This document shows, one piece after another, positions 26,674 to 35,643 of a stretch of 64,000 bases of DNA. The translations under genes and the position numbers were made by a program. The notes below the pieces were generated by a model. The model saw only the letters and a list, made by a program, of their open reading frames with translations, did not search any database and was not told the origin of the DNA. The DNA is from Bacteroidota bacterium (GTDB lineage: Bacteria; Bacteroidota; Ignavibacteria; UBA10030; SZUA-254), in the NCBI GenBank assembly GCA_036522515.1, contig DATDFQ010000007.1:1-64000 (forward strand). Reading direction: 5' to 3'. The first letter of the stretch is position 1. Every line of letters begins with the position of its first letter.

Positions 26674-27557
26674 TGACCGGCGTCCACTCCGACAGCAGGA
26701 TCGAGAGGCTCATCGAGGAGGCGTTGATGGAAGATCTCGGGATCGGCGACATCACCACGGATGCAATCGTTCCGGGGGATGAGCGCGGTCTCGGCGAGAT
26801 CCGGGCGAAGGAATCCGGCGTCATCGCCGGAGTGGAGATCGCCTCGCAGACGTTCCACTTTGTCGACCCGAACCTGGCGTTCACATCCGTGGCGGCCGAC
26901 GGGTCTTCTATCAAACCGGGAACGGTCGTCGCATCGATCGAGGGCCCCGTTGCCGGAATCCTGAAGGCGGAGCGGACCGCCCTGAATATCCTTCAGAGGA
27001 TGAGCGGGATCGCGACACTGACGAGGAAGTTCGTCGACGCGGCCGGCGGCACCAAGGCCAGGATCACCGACACCCGGAAGACGGCGCCCGGATTGCGCGT
27101 GCTCGACAAGCTGGCAGTCCGGCTTGGAGGGGGCACAAACCACAGGTTCGGACTGGATGACATGGTCCTCATTAAGTCCAATCATGTCGTTTCCGCCGGC
27201 GGGATTTCCGCGGCAGTGGACCGTTGCCTCCGCTTCCTGAAGGAGAAGAATTATCGCGCGCGGGTGGAAGTGGAAACGCGGAACCTCGACGAGGTGCGCG
27301 AGGCGTTGCGATGCCCGGGCGTCGACCGCCTGATGCTCGATAACTACTCCATTCCCGACATGGTTCTTGCGGTGAAGCTCATCGACCACGCCATGGAGGT
27401 GGAGGCGTCGGGGAACGTCACGCTCGACACCGTTCGCGCAATCGCGGAAACAGGCGTCGATTACATTTCCGTCGGCGCGTTGACTCATTCGCCGAAGGCG
27501 CTCGATCTTTCGTTGAAGATCCTCCCACCGGGTTCCTCCTCACAACCGGCCCCCTAG
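26670..27557 (+). CDS. nadC: nicotinate-nucleotide pyrophosphorylase (carboxylating)
   Basis: Converts quinolinate and PRPP to nicotinate mononucleotide, CO2 and pyrophosphate in de novo NAD synthesis. 295 residues from ATG 26670, which overlaps the Trm112-like stop; the open frame extends further upstream but over that gene. Motifs: IEEALMEDLGIGDITTDAIV, AERTALNILQRMSGIATLTR, TDTRKTAPGLRVLDKLAVRL with GGGTNHRFGLDDMVLIKSNH, VEVETRNLDEV and TGVDYISVGALTHSP. All expected active-site basic residues appear present. nadA and nadB are not in the window. Confidence 0.95.
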   Translation: MMTGVHSDSRIERLIEEALMEDLGIGDITTDAIVPGDERGLGEIRAKESGVIAGVEIASQTFHFVDPNLAFTSVAADGSSIKPGTVVASIEGPVAGILKAERTALNILQRMSGIATLTRKFVDAAGGTKARITDTRKTAPGLRVLDKLAVRLGGGTNHRFGLDDMVLIKSNHVVSAGGISAAVDRCLRFLKEKNYRARVEVETRNLDEVREALRCPGVDRLMLDNYSIPDMVLAVKLIDHAMEVEASGNVTLDTVRAIAETGVDYISVGALTHSPKALDLSLKILPPGSSSQPAP

Positions 27558-27561
27558 GGCG

Positions 27562-29082
27562 ATGCTCCAGCAGCTGAAGCGTCTCGGAGGCGAGACGATC
27601 ATCTACGGCACGAGCACCATCATCGGCCGGTTCCTGAATTTCCTGCTGATCCCGCTCTATACGAACGTGCTTCTTCCCGGCCCGTACGGGATCATCGCGG
27701 TCGTCTATTCCCTCATCGCCTTCGTCAACGTCGTCTACTCGTACGGGATGGAATCGGCCTACTTCAAGTATTCCTCGACGCTGGAACTCGGCACGCCGAA
27801 AGAGAATTTCACCACGCCGTTCGCCGCGCTCCTGGCGTCCTCCATCTTCTTTTCTCTGCTGATCGCGGCGTTCGCGAGCCCGCTCGCCGCGGCGATGAGC
27901 CTTCCGCCCGGGTTCAAATCCATCGTCTATTACGCGGCGGGGATCCTCGCGTTCGACGCGCTTGCGATCATTCCGTTCGCCACCCTCCGGATGGAGCGGA
28001 AGGCCGTGCAGTTTGCCTCGCTCAAGTTTGTCAATATCGTCGTGAACGTCGGGATGAACGTCGCTCTTCTTGTGGGACTCCACATGGGGGTCGAGGGGAT
28101 CTTCATCAGCGGACTCACGGCATCGGTGCTGACCTTCCTTCTTCTCATTCCGACGATCGTCCGCCATCTTTCCCCGGGCTTCCACCCGGGCCTCCTGAAG
28201 GCGCTCCTGAAATTCGGGTTACCCTCGATCCCGGCGGGCTTGTCCGCCACGGCGGTCCAGGTCATCGACAGGCCGATCCTCCGGGCCCTCACCGACGACG
28301 CCACCGTGGGAATCTACCAGGCAAATTACCGCCTCGGGATTTTCATGATGCTCATCGTTTCGATGTACGATTACGCGTGGCGGCCTTTCTTCTTCTCCAT
28401 GGCGAAGGATCCGAGGGCGAAGGAGATCTTCGCCCGCGCGCTCACGTATCTGGTCCTTCTCATGTCGGTGATTTTCCTCGGGGTTTCGTTGTTCGTGGGA
28501 GATATCGTCAAACTGAGCATCTTCGGGAGGCATATCATCAGCCCCAACTACTGGGACGGGCTTTCCATCGTGCCTGTTGTGCTTCTGGGGTATCTGTTTT
28601 TCGGAATCTACATCAACGTCTCTGCCGGGATCTACATCGAGAAGAAAACGTACTACCTGCCGGCGATCATGTTCTTCGGCGCCCTGGTCAACGTGCTCGC
28701 GAACTACCTCCTCATCCCGTCGTATGGGATGATGGGCGCCGCCTGGGCGACGTTCTTCGCTTACCTCGCCATGGCCGTGGCCGGTTACTTCGTCGCCCGT
28801 CGCGTCTATCCGGTCCCGTATGAAGGGGGGAGGCTCTTGAAGATCGGGGGGGCGGTCGCCGCCGTCATGTTGTTGTACCCGGCGCTCCCCGTCTCCCCGG
28901 GCACGCCGGTTCTCCTCTGGAAAGCCGGAATCCTCGTCCTGTTTCTGGGCCTGATGTTTGTGATGAAGTTTTTCGATGCGAGGGAGCTCTCGGTTCTCCG
29001 CCAGCTGACAGCAGCCGCGCGGACCCGCAAGGAGGTTGGGGCGGAGCAGGAACCCCCCGTCGAGGAGTCGGGAGCGAGCTGA
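27562..29082 (+). CDS. second polysaccharide flippase-like MOP-family transporter
   Basis: 506 residues with about 14 predicted helices. It begins MLQQLKRLGGETIIYGTSTI and has FLNFLLIPLYTNVLLPGPYG, the typical start of polysaccharide-biosynthesis (RfbX/MurJ-like) transporters of Bacteroidota. A hydrophilic C-terminal tail (RTRKEVGAEQEPPVEES) is cytoplasmic. It follows nadC by 4 bp. It could flip a different lipid-linked glycan from the wzx product, such as one used for surface glycoprotein or lipopolysaccharide; this is inference. A dispersed repeat lies just downstream. Confidence 0.83.
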   Translation: MLQQLKRLGGETIIYGTSTIIGRFLNFLLIPLYTNVLLPGPYGIIAVVYSLIAFVNVVYSYGMESAYFKYSSTLELGTPKENFTTPFAALLASSIFFSLLIAAFASPLAAAMSLPPGFKSIVYYAAGILAFDALAIIPFATLRMERKAVQFASLKFVNIVVNVGMNVALLVGLHMGVEGIFISGLTASVLTFLLLIPTIVRHLSPGFHPGLLKALLKFGLPSIPAGLSATAVQVIDRPILRALTDDATVGIYQANYRLGIFMMLIVSMYDYAWRPFFFSMAKDPRAKEIFARALTYLVLLMSVIFLGVSLFVGDIVKLSIFGRHIISPNYWDGLSIVPVVLLGYLFFGIYINVSAGIYIEKKTYYLPAIMFFGALVNVLANYLLIPSYGMMGAAWATFFAYLAMAVAGYFVARRVYPVPYEGGRLLKIGGAVAAVMLLYPALPVSPGTPVLLWKAGILVLFLGLMFVMKFFDARELSVLRQLTAAARTRKEVGAEQEPPVEESGAS

Positions 29083-29104
29083 GTGCCGGGGAATGTCTCG
29101 GTTT

Positions 29105-29204
29105 GTCATCCTGAGCACATTCGCTTCGCTCAGTGTAAACTCCGCGAAGGATCTTGCAGGCCGATGTGGAAGATCCTTCGTTCGCTACGCTCACTCAGGA
29201 TGAC
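29105..29204. repeat. GTCATCCTGAG-family dispersed palindrome, copy 1
   Basis: Bounded by GTCATCCTGAGC and CTCAGGATGAC, with internal GAAGGATCTTGCA and AGATCCTTCG inverted halves. About 100 bp, the longest copy, with an insertion relative to the copies at 45194, 52866 and 54567. It can fold into one long hairpin. It lies between the flippase and the DUF1385 gene and may act as a terminator. Confidence 0.85.
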
Positions 29205-29238
29205 ATATCCGTTGAAATCCAGCCACCACTGAGTGCTA

Positions 29239-29267
29239 TTGCAACTCCACGCTCGAGTGAGTATATT
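29239..29267 (+). promoter_or_regulatory. promoter of the DUF1385-prfA operon
   Basis: TTGCAA (29239-29244), 17-bp spacer, TATATT (29262-29267), about 55 nt ahead of the TTG start at 29323. Confidence 0.6.
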
Positions 29268-29322
29268 ACAATCGGAGAAATTGACAGGTTCCCGTTCGTT
29301 TTCATCAACTAAGGAGCGTTAC

Positions 29323-30339
29323 TTGCCCGCGGAAAATCAACGACTGAAGTTCGATCCCAACAAGCCCCTGCAGGTGGGGGGCCAGGCGGTGATCGAGGGG
29401 GTCATGATGCGCGCCCCGGGGCGCATCGCAACGGCGGTGAGGCGCTCCAACGGCGAGATCGTCGTGAAACGGCGCGAGTACGTTTCGCTCGCGGAGAAGA
29501 ACAAGATATTCAAATTGCCCGTGCTTCGCGGCGCCGTCGGTCTCGTGGAGATGATGTTTATCGGCATCGACACGCTCAATTTCTCCACCGAAATCGCCAT
29601 GCAGGACCTTGCGAAGAAGGAGCCCGCCAACGGCAACGGCGCGAAGCCTGCCAGGAAGACCGCCTCGAACCTCCGGATCGCGTTGACCGTGATGTTTTCG
29701 CTCGCGATGGGCGTCGCGATTTTCTTTGTGACGCCGCTTGTCCTGACGACAAGGGTATTCCACGTCGAACAGCAGGCTTTCTGGTTCAATTTTATCGCGG
29801 GCGGAATCCGCATCTCGATTCTTCTCGCCTACCTGCTCGCGATCTCGCTGATGAAGGATGTAAAACGGCTGTTCGAGTATCATGGCGCCGAGCACAAGGC
29901 GGTGTTCACCTTTGAATCGATGGGGGATCTGACGGTCGATTCCGCGAAGGGATTTACGCGATTTCACCCCCGCTGCGGCACGAGTTTTATCCTGATCGTG
30001 ATGGTCGCGTCGATGCTCTTTTTCTCCGTGCTCGATTCACTTCTCATTCTCTGGCTCGGGACAATCTCCCTGCCCATACGGATGCTCACCCATCTCCCCC
30101 TGATCCCGCTCGTGGGGGGCATCGCCTACGAATTCATCCGCTGGTCGGCCCGCCGGAGCAACACTCCAATCGGAAAAATCCTCGTTGCGCCGGGCCTCTG
30201 GCTCCAGGGGATCACAACCCGCGAGCCCGACGCTTCCCAGATTGAAGTGGCGCTCGTCGCCCTGAAGTGCGCGCTCGGGATCGACGAGCCCGGGGCGCCC
30301 GCGTATGTTCTCCACCCCTCGGAACTCGCCCTCAACTAA
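29323..30339 (+). CDS. DUF1385 (YqhQ-like) membrane protein
   Basis: 338 residues from TTG 29323, chosen because AAGGAG (29311-29316) lies six bases upstream and homologues start near this point; an in-frame ATG at 29233 would sit upstream of the promoter. The signature LQVGGQAVIEGVMMRAPGRI defines the family. It continues with RGAVGLVEMMFIGIDTLNFS and EYHGAEHKAVFTFE, and has four hydrophobic segments. Function is unknown. In many phyla this gene sits beside prfA, as here (3 bp apart), which supports a conserved but unexplained link. Confidence 0.85.
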   Translation: MPAENQRLKFDPNKPLQVGGQAVIEGVMMRAPGRIATAVRRSNGEIVVKRREYVSLAEKNKIFKLPVLRGAVGLVEMMFIGIDTLNFSTEIAMQDLAKKEPANGNGAKPARKTASNLRIALTVMFSLAMGVAIFFVTPLVLTTRVFHVEQQAFWFNFIAGGIRISILLAYLLAISLMKDVKRLFEYHGAEHKAVFTFESMGDLTVDSAKGFTRFHPRCGTSFILIVMVASMLFFSVLDSLLILWLGTISLPIRMLTHLPLIPLVGGIAYEFIRWSARRSNTPIGKILVAPGLWLQGITTREPDASQIEVALVALKCALGIDEPGAPAYVLHPSELALN

Positions 30340-30342
30340 CGC

Positions 30343-31410
30343 ATGTTTGATCGGTTGGAAAAACTCGTCGAACGCTACGACGAGCTGACGAACATGCTTG
30401 CCGATCCGGCTGTGACCGGCAATATGGAGCGCTACCGGGACCTCTCGAAGGAACACAGCGGGCTCACCGGAATCGTTCGAACCTACCTTTCCTACAAGAA
30501 GACCCGTGCCGATCTCGCGAACCTGAAATCGCTCGCCGAGTCCTCCGACGATCCTGAATTGCGCCAGCTCGCCTCCGCGGAGCTGGGCGAAACGCAGGCG
30601 AAACTCTCGAAGCTGGAAGAGGATCTGAAGGCGCTTCTGATCCCGAAGGATCCGAACGACGACAAGGACTGCATCGTCGAGATCCGGGGAGGAACAGGGG
30701 GGGACGAGGCGGCTCTCTTTGCGGCCGATCTCTACCGGATGTACACGCGCTACGCGGAACGGGCGGGGTGGAAGACCGAATTGCTCGACTGGAGCGACAC
30801 CGGGATCGGCGGATTCAAAGAAGTGACCTTCTCGCTCAAGGGAATCGGCGCCTACGGGGCGCTCAAGTATGAAAGCGGTGTGCACCGCGTCCAGCGCGTC
30901 CCGGAAACCGAGGCCCAGGGACGCATCCACACCTCCGCGGCGACCGTCGCCGTTCTCCCCGAAGTCGAAGACGTCGAAATTGAAATCAATCCGGCGGACC
31001 TGGAGTTCGCCTCCTACCGCTCAGGCGGCAAAGGCGGTCAGAATGTCAACAAGGTGGAGACCGCGGTCCGGATCACCCACAAGCCGACCGGCATCGTCGT
31101 GGCTTGCCAGCAGGAGCGGTCGCAATTTCAGAACCGCGAGCGCGCGATGAAGATGCTGCGTGTGAAGCTCTATGAGAAGAAAATGTCCGAGCAGACCGCC
31201 TCGATCACGGCGCAGCGGCGGCTCATGGTGAAGAGCGGCGACAGGAGCGACAAGATCCGCACGTATAATTTTCCGCAGAACCGGGTTACCGATCACCGGA
31301 TCGGATTGACTCTCTATAACCTCTCGGAAGTCATCGACGGGAAGCTCGACGAACTGATCGAGCAATTGCAGGTCGCGGACCGCGCGGAAAAGCTTCAGGG
31401 AAGCGGTTAA
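30343..31410 (+). CDS. prfA: peptide chain release factor 1
   Basis: Recognises UAA/UAG stop codons and triggers peptide release at the ribosome. 355 residues, normal for RF1. Domain 1 is helical ([20 protein letters not shown]). Then come the [17 protein letters not shown] stretch ([20 protein letters not shown]), the codon-recognition region [20 protein letters not shown], the GGQ loop near residue 230 ([20 protein letters not shown]) and the RF1-type [20 protein letters not shown]. The RF1 methyltransferase gene prmC, often next to prfA, is not here; tadA is convergent instead, 15 bp away. Confidence 0.96.
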   Translation: MFDRLEKLVERYDELTNMLADPAVTGNMERYRDLSKEHSGLTGIVRTYLSYKKTRADLANLKSLAESSDDPELRQLASAELGETQAKLSKLEEDLKALLIPKDPNDDKDCIVEIRGGTGGDEAALFAADLYRMYTRYAERAGWKTELLDWSDTGIGGFKEVTFSLKGIGAYGALKYESGVHRVQRVPETEAQGRIHTSAATVAVLPEVEDVEIEINPADLEFASYRSGGKGGQNVNKVETAVRITHKPTGIVVACQQERSQFQNRERAMKMLRVKLYEKKMSEQTASITAQRRLMVKSGDRSDKIRTYNFPQNRVTDHRIGLTLYNLSEVIDGKLDELIEQLQVADRAEKLQGSG

Positions 31411-31425
31411 CCGGCCCGCCCCCGC

Positions 31426-31890
31426 TCACTTCCTGTGCGCGAGGAAGAATTCCTTCAGGATCCCCCCGCATTTCTCCTCCAGTACCCCTCCGACCGTATG
31501 CACCCTGTGGTTCAGCCGGATGTCGTTCGTGATCGTGTAGAGCGACGAGCAGGCGCCCGCCTTGGGGTCGTACGCCCCGAAGACCAGCACGGGAAGGCGT
31601 GAAAGCACGATGGCGCCGGCGCACATCGGGCAGGGTTCGAGAGTGACGTACATCGCGCACTCCTGGAGACGCCGGCTCTCAAGATGGGATGCGGCGGCTG
31701 TCAGGGCGATCATCTCCGCGTGGGCCGTCGGATCCTGGAGCATCTCGATCTGGTTTGAGCCTTTCCCGATGACGACGCCCCGCCGGACGATGACCGCGCC
31801 GACGGGAACCTCCTTCCGCTTTCCGGCGATTTCGGCCTCGCGCAGCGCCAACTCCATCCAATAGCTGTGATCCTTCGTGTCTGCAATCAC
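31426..31890 (-). CDS. tadA: tRNA-specific adenosine deaminase (TadA-like)
   Basis: 154 residues from a GTG start at 31890. A later ATG at 31857 is possible, but the DHSYWMELALREAE stretch before it matches TadA N-termini. Zinc site: H57-A-E59 (TAHAEMIAL) and C87-P-M-C90 (LEPCPMCAGAI), with Glu59 as the proton shuttle. It deaminates A34 to inosine in the tRNA-Arg(ACG) anticodon. The C-terminal region (GVLEEKCGGILKEFF) is also typical. Other nucleoside deaminases share the motif, but the length and the EVPVGAVIV segment favour TadA. Confidence 0.9.
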   Translation of the reverse strand: MIADTKDHSYWMELALREAEIAGKRKEVPVGAVIVRRGVVIGKGSNQIEMLQDPTAHAEMIALTAAASHLESRRLQECAMYVTLEPCPMCAGAIVLSRLPVLVFGAYDPKAGACSSLYTITNDIRLNHRVHTVGGVLEEKCGGILKEFFLAHRK

Positions 31891-31996
31891 CTCAGTTTAC
31901 CCCGGGAAAGGATATCATAATGAAGCGAAAGTATATCGAAATATTGAATAATGGGCAAATGAGGGTTTCATCGTCATCCCAACACCTTTCTTCTCG

Positions 31997-32099
31997 TTCC
32001 GCCGCTCCGCGGCGGAATGCCTACGGGGACGCTCCGCGTCCCAACCTCGTTGCGGCGCAGAGCGCCGCGGTCTGCGTTCCCACGCAGAGCGTGGGAACG
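31997..32099. repeat. cluster of four GC-rich palindromes
   Basis: Four perfect or near-perfect hairpins in a row: TTCCGCCGC-TCC-GCGGCGGAA (31997-32017), GGGACGC-TCC-GCGTCCC (32026-32042), GCGGCGC-AGA-GCGCCGC (32052-32068) and CGTTCCCACGC-AGA-GCGTGGGAACG (32075-32099). All loops are three bases, TCC or its near mirror AGA, indicating one family in alternating orientation. The last two match the copy upstream of batD (326-362) in inverse orientation. Confidence 0.8.
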
Positions 32100-32129
32100 A
32101 GGGGTAAATTCAGACGACAGCCAAATCTA

Positions 32130-32158
32130 TTGATTAAGGATCATCATTTGATTATCTT
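32130..32158 (+). promoter_or_regulatory. candidate promoter of the PHP-domain gene
   Basis: TTGATT (32130-32135), 17-bp spacer, TATCTT (32153-32158). The predicted transcription start falls at about 32165, directly at the ATG (32166), and no Shine-Dalgarno is present, so the mRNA may be leaderless. Confidence 0.4.
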
Positions 32159-32165
32159 GTAACCG

Positions 32166-35100
32166 ATGAAGAACCGCCTCCCAATCTTCCTCGCACTCGT
32201 ATGGGTGTGTGGCGGGCTCACGTGCGCGCTCGCGCAGAGCCCGTACAACATCTATTTCGGTGATTTCCATTCCCAGACCTGGTATTCCGACGGAAACAAG
32301 GAGCAGGATACCAACACCTATAAAAAACCGGTCGCGAAGGCGATCACCTACGCCCGTGACAATGCCAATGACATGGATTTCCTCGGGGTGAGCGACCACA
32401 ATCATCATGAGAGCTCCGACCTCCACATGAACCTGGGATACTGGCGCGCCGGGAATGCCGAGGCCGATTCGATGAACCAGGACGGAGTGTTCGTCGGCAT
32501 GTACGGGCAGGAATGGGGGACGATCGGCGGGGGAGGGCACGTCCTTGTCTACGGGACAAACAAATTATTCGGATGGGAAGCCGGAAATTACGACGTCTAC
32601 GTCCAAAAGTCGAATTACTCCATGCTCTTCGATTCAGTCAAGAAATACGGGGGGTTCTGTTATTTCGCCCATCCGCAATCGACCGATTACAGCGGGATCT
32701 TCTCGAATGCGCTCAACGCCGCGTGGGATAGCGTCGTCGTTGGGACCGCGATGAAGAACGGCCCCGCGCTCGACGCCTCCTATACCGAAACCGACCCCTC
32801 GAGCACCGACTATACGTCCCGTTACCACGATCTCCTGAGGCAGGGATACCATGTCGCACCCTGCGCGAACCAGGACAACCATTACACCAATTTCGGCCAC
32901 CTGAACCAGCAGCGGACGGCAGTGCTCGCGACCTCCCTGACCAGGGCCAATGTTGTCGAGGCGCTCCGGCACCGGAGGGCATACGCCACCGAGGATCATA
33001 ACCTGCAGCTGCGGTTCGAAGTGGGCGCGCATCAGATGGGCGAAAAGTTTACGATGTCGGGCTCTGTCCCTCTTCGCGTCAAGGTGGTCGAGCCCGACGG
33101 CGACGCGATGTCGACGATCGAGCTCCGGTATGGCGTCCCCGGTTCCGGCAGCGTCCCAACGGCCCTGGCATCGGTCGCCGGCCAGGATTCTCTCGTCGTT
33201 TCACAGCCGCAGCCGATTGGGACCACCTACTATTATTATGCGTATGTCAGGGAGACCAACGGCAGGGAAGCCTGGAGCGCCCCGATGTGGATCACAGTGA
33301 CGCAGTTGAGCGCACCGGCTCAGTTCTCGCAATTGTCGCCGGCGAACAGTTCGGCGGGACAGGAGATCTCCGGGACGCTCACCTGGCAGGCGTCGTCGGG
33401 AGCCGTCCAATACGACGTCTACCTGGCGACCGACACGGCATTCTCCACCCCGGTCAGCGCGAATCAGGCCGGTATCTCCTATTCCTATTCGGGTTTGACG
33501 TACGGTGCCTCTTATTTCTGGAAAGTGGTTGCGAAGAACGACAGCGGGCAGGTGACGGCATCGGGCGCACCCTGGTCCTTCGTCACGCACGGCCCGCCCC
33601 CCGGAGGGTTTATGATGGTTTCGCCGCCGAACAGCGCGACGTCGCTCCTTCTTTCGGGGATGCTGAACTGGAATTCTTCTCCGAATGCGGCTTCGTATGA
33701 TGTCTATCTGGATCAGGTGAATCCCCCCTCAGTCCGCGCCGATTCCAACCTGGCGGATACGTCGGCCGCGTACGATGGCCTCCTCCCGGGGACGACCTAC
33801 TATTGGAAGGTGGTCGCGAAAAATCCGAACGGTTCGGTGGCCGCATCGAATGCCGTCAGCAGTTTCACCACGGCGAATGTCCCCCTGCCCCCCTCGAACG
33901 CCGCGGTCGATAATGTGACCACCAACAGCATTCTCTTCCATTGGACGGACGTCGCCACGGATGAGAGCGGGTATCGCATCTATCGTTCGCTCGCGCCGGG
34001 CGGACCGTTTGCTCAGATTGGGACGGACCTCCCCCAGAACTCCGTTTCATTCACGGACACAGGATTGCAAGTCGACCAGCGATGCTACTACCGGATCGTA
34101 CCGTTCAACGGGCAAGGAGAGGGAGGGTTCATAGGGCTGAACCGATCGACGCTCGCAGCTCCCCCCGGACAACCGCTGCTCTCGAATGCGTCTTACCGGT
34201 CTGTAAACATCACGCTCGATCCCGGGCCAAATCCCTCAACGACACAGTTTTCGATCGCCGGCGGATGCGATTCGACCCAGCTCTTCGTGCAGCAGGATGG
34301 AACTCTCGGCCCCCTTCCGGTATGGAGGACTATGGCCGGATGGGGAGGCGGCAGCGGCCTGCTGGCGAACAGGCTCCACCAATGCCTCCAGTATACCTTC
34401 GCGGTAACCGGCAGGAACGGCGATAGCGTGCTGACATCACCGGGAGCGGAGGCCAGCCAGACCCTTGCCTGTTTTTCAACCGCGAGGACGGTCGGGGGCG
34501 GCTGGGAGATCGTTTCCCTTCCGGTCGGGGAGACCGGCTCGGCACTCGCATCGTCCTTCCCGAACGCTCGATCAAAGGCGTTTTCGTACCAGGGAGGGTA
34601 TGTCGGGAACGAAAACCTGGTCAGAAACGCGGGCTATTGGATCAAGTTCGATTCGAGCGCGATGTATGAATTCGCCGGAGACCCCGACATTGAGGATTCC
34701 ATCCCCGTGGTCGGAGGATGGAATCTGATCGGTTCCACCTCGGTTGCGGTCGACGTCGCGGCCATCCAATCCGAGCCGGCCGGCATCCTGAATTCCCCCT
34801 TCTTCGGATACGACGGGGCCTACGCGATCGCGGATTCCCTCAGGCCGGTGAACGGGTACTGGGTGAAGGCGAAGGGAAGCGGCAAACTGGTTCTCTCTTC
34901 TTTATCGGGGAGCGCGCCTTTGGCGGCAAAGCAAGCCGCGAATTTACCCGAACCGCCGAACATTTTTGTTTTTGAAGACCAGCTGGGTCATCGCCAGGCC
35001 CTGTCGATCGGCGAGGCGGACGCGCGGAGTGAATCGGGGTACACGCACGAAGTGCCGCCCGTGCCCCCTCCGGAAGCGTTCGATGTGCGGTTCCAATCGC

Positions 35101-35624
35101 AACGCTCCGCCGAGACGCTTCGCGATCGGGGAATTCCCACGCAGAGGTTTCCGGTAGCGCTTCAGACCGGCGGGCATTCCGTGAAACTCTCCTGGCGAAT
35201 CGAGGAAAAGCAGGATCGGAGGTTCAGGCTCTTGTCCGATGCGAAAAACATCGTGCTCCCGGCAAGCGGTTCGACGCAGTTATCGTCGGGCACCAGGAGA
35301 ATTGTGATCGAAGTCCAGAACTCGCAATCGCAACCTCTGCCCTCGGAATTTGCCCTCCACCAGAATTATCCGAACCCGTTCAATCCCTCCACTTCGATCC
35401 GTTACGATCTCCCGGTCGAAAGCCGTGTGAGCCTGACGGTGTATAATCTTCTTGGAATCATGGTGGCCAAGCTTGTCGATGAGGTGCAGCCCGCCGGGTA
35501 TCATGTTGTTCTCTGGGAGCCGGCCGAAGCGAGCGGGATTTACCTCTATCGTGTCGAAGCGACGGGCACAGAAAATTCCTCCCAATCATTCCGCGGAGTC
35601 AAGAGGATGGTCATCGTCCGGTAG
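32166..35624 (+). CDS. T9SS-sorted PHP-domain protein with fibronectin III-like domains
   Basis: 1152 residues, secreted: signal peptide 1-24 (ending CALAQ). Residues about 27-300 form a PHP-type metallohydrolase domain like CehA/McbA proteins: YFGDFHSQTWYSDG, FLGVSDHNHHESSD, GMYGQEWGTIGGGGHVLVYG, YFAHPQS and CANQDNHYTNFG. The first metal motif is H-S-Q rather than the usual HxH. Fibronectin III-like domains follow (WQASSGAVQYDVYLATDTAF; LNWNSSPNAASYDVYLDQVN; NSILFHWTDVATDESGYRIY). Then come a long beta-rich part and a T9SS sorting domain (LHQNYPNPFNPSTSIRYDLP to KRMVIVR). A surface-exposed hydrolase acting on phosphoesters or similar bonds is plausible; the substrate is unknown. Confidence 0.8.
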   Translation: MKNRLPIFLALVWVCGGLTCALAQSPYNIYFGDFHSQTWYSDGNKEQDTNTYKKPVAKAITYARDNANDMDFLGVSDHNHHESSDLHMNLGYWRAGNAEADSMNQDGVFVGMYGQEWGTIGGGGHVLVYGTNKLFGWEAGNYDVYVQKSNYSMLFDSVKKYGGFCYFAHPQSTDYSGIFSNALNAAWDSVVVGTAMKNGPALDASYTETDPSSTDYTSRYHDLLRQGYHVAPCANQDNHYTNFGHLNQQRTAVLATSLTRANVVEALRHRRAYATEDHNLQLRFEVGAHQMGEKFTMSGSVPLRVKVVEPDGDAMSTIELRYGVPGSGSVPTALASVAGQDSLVVSQPQPIGTTYYYYAYVRETNGREAWSAPMWITVTQLSAPAQFSQLSPANSSAGQEISGTLTWQASSGAVQYDVYLATDTAFSTPVSANQAGISYSYSGLTYGASYFWKVVAKNDSGQVTASGAPWSFVTHGPPPGGFMMVSPPNSATSLLLSGMLNWNSSPNAASYDVYLDQVNPPSVRADSNLADTSAAYDGLLPGTTYYWKVVAKNPNGSVAASNAVSSFTTANVPLPPSNAAVDNVTTNSILFHWTDVATDESGYRIYRSLAPGGPFAQIGTDLPQNSVSFTDTGLQVDQRCYYRIVPFNGQGEGGFIGLNRSTLAAPPGQPLLSNASYRSVNITLDPGPNPSTTQFSIAGGCDSTQLFVQQDGTLGPLPVWRTMAGWGGGSGLLANRLHQCLQYTFAVTGRNGDSVLTSPGAEASQTLACFSTARTVGGGWEIVSLPVGETGSALASSFPNARSKAFSYQGGYVGNENLVRNAGYWIKFDSSAMYEFAGDPDIEDSIPVVGGWNLIGSTSVAVDVAAIQSEPAGILNSPFFGYDGAYAIADSLRPVNGYWVKAKGSGKLVLSSLSGSAPLAAKQAANLPEPPNIFVFEDQLGHRQALSIGEADARSESGYTHEVPPVPPPEAFDVRFQSQRSAETLRDRGIPTQRFPVALQTGGHSVKLSWRIEEKQDRRFRLLSDAKNIVLPASGSTQLSSGTRRIVIEVQNSQSQPLPSEFALHQNYPNPFNPSTSIRYDLPVESRVSLTVYNLLGIMVAKLVDEVQPAGYHVVLWEPAEASGIYLYRVEATGTENSSQSFRGVKRMVIVR

Positions 35625-35643
35625 CCGCGACCTTTAAGTCGCG
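35621..35643 (+). repeat. GTAGCCGC-family palindrome over a stop codon
   Basis: GTAGCCGCGACCTTTAAGTCGCG. Inverted halves CGCGAC/GTCGCG flank CTTTAA. The TAG at 35622-35624 is the stop codon of the PHP-domain gene. Confidence 0.65.

Noticed and set aside
31920..32162. 80-codon plus-strand ORF across the palindrome cluster
   Set aside because: Its product is made of hairpin-derived sequence, has no homology to anything recognised and no ribosome-binding site.
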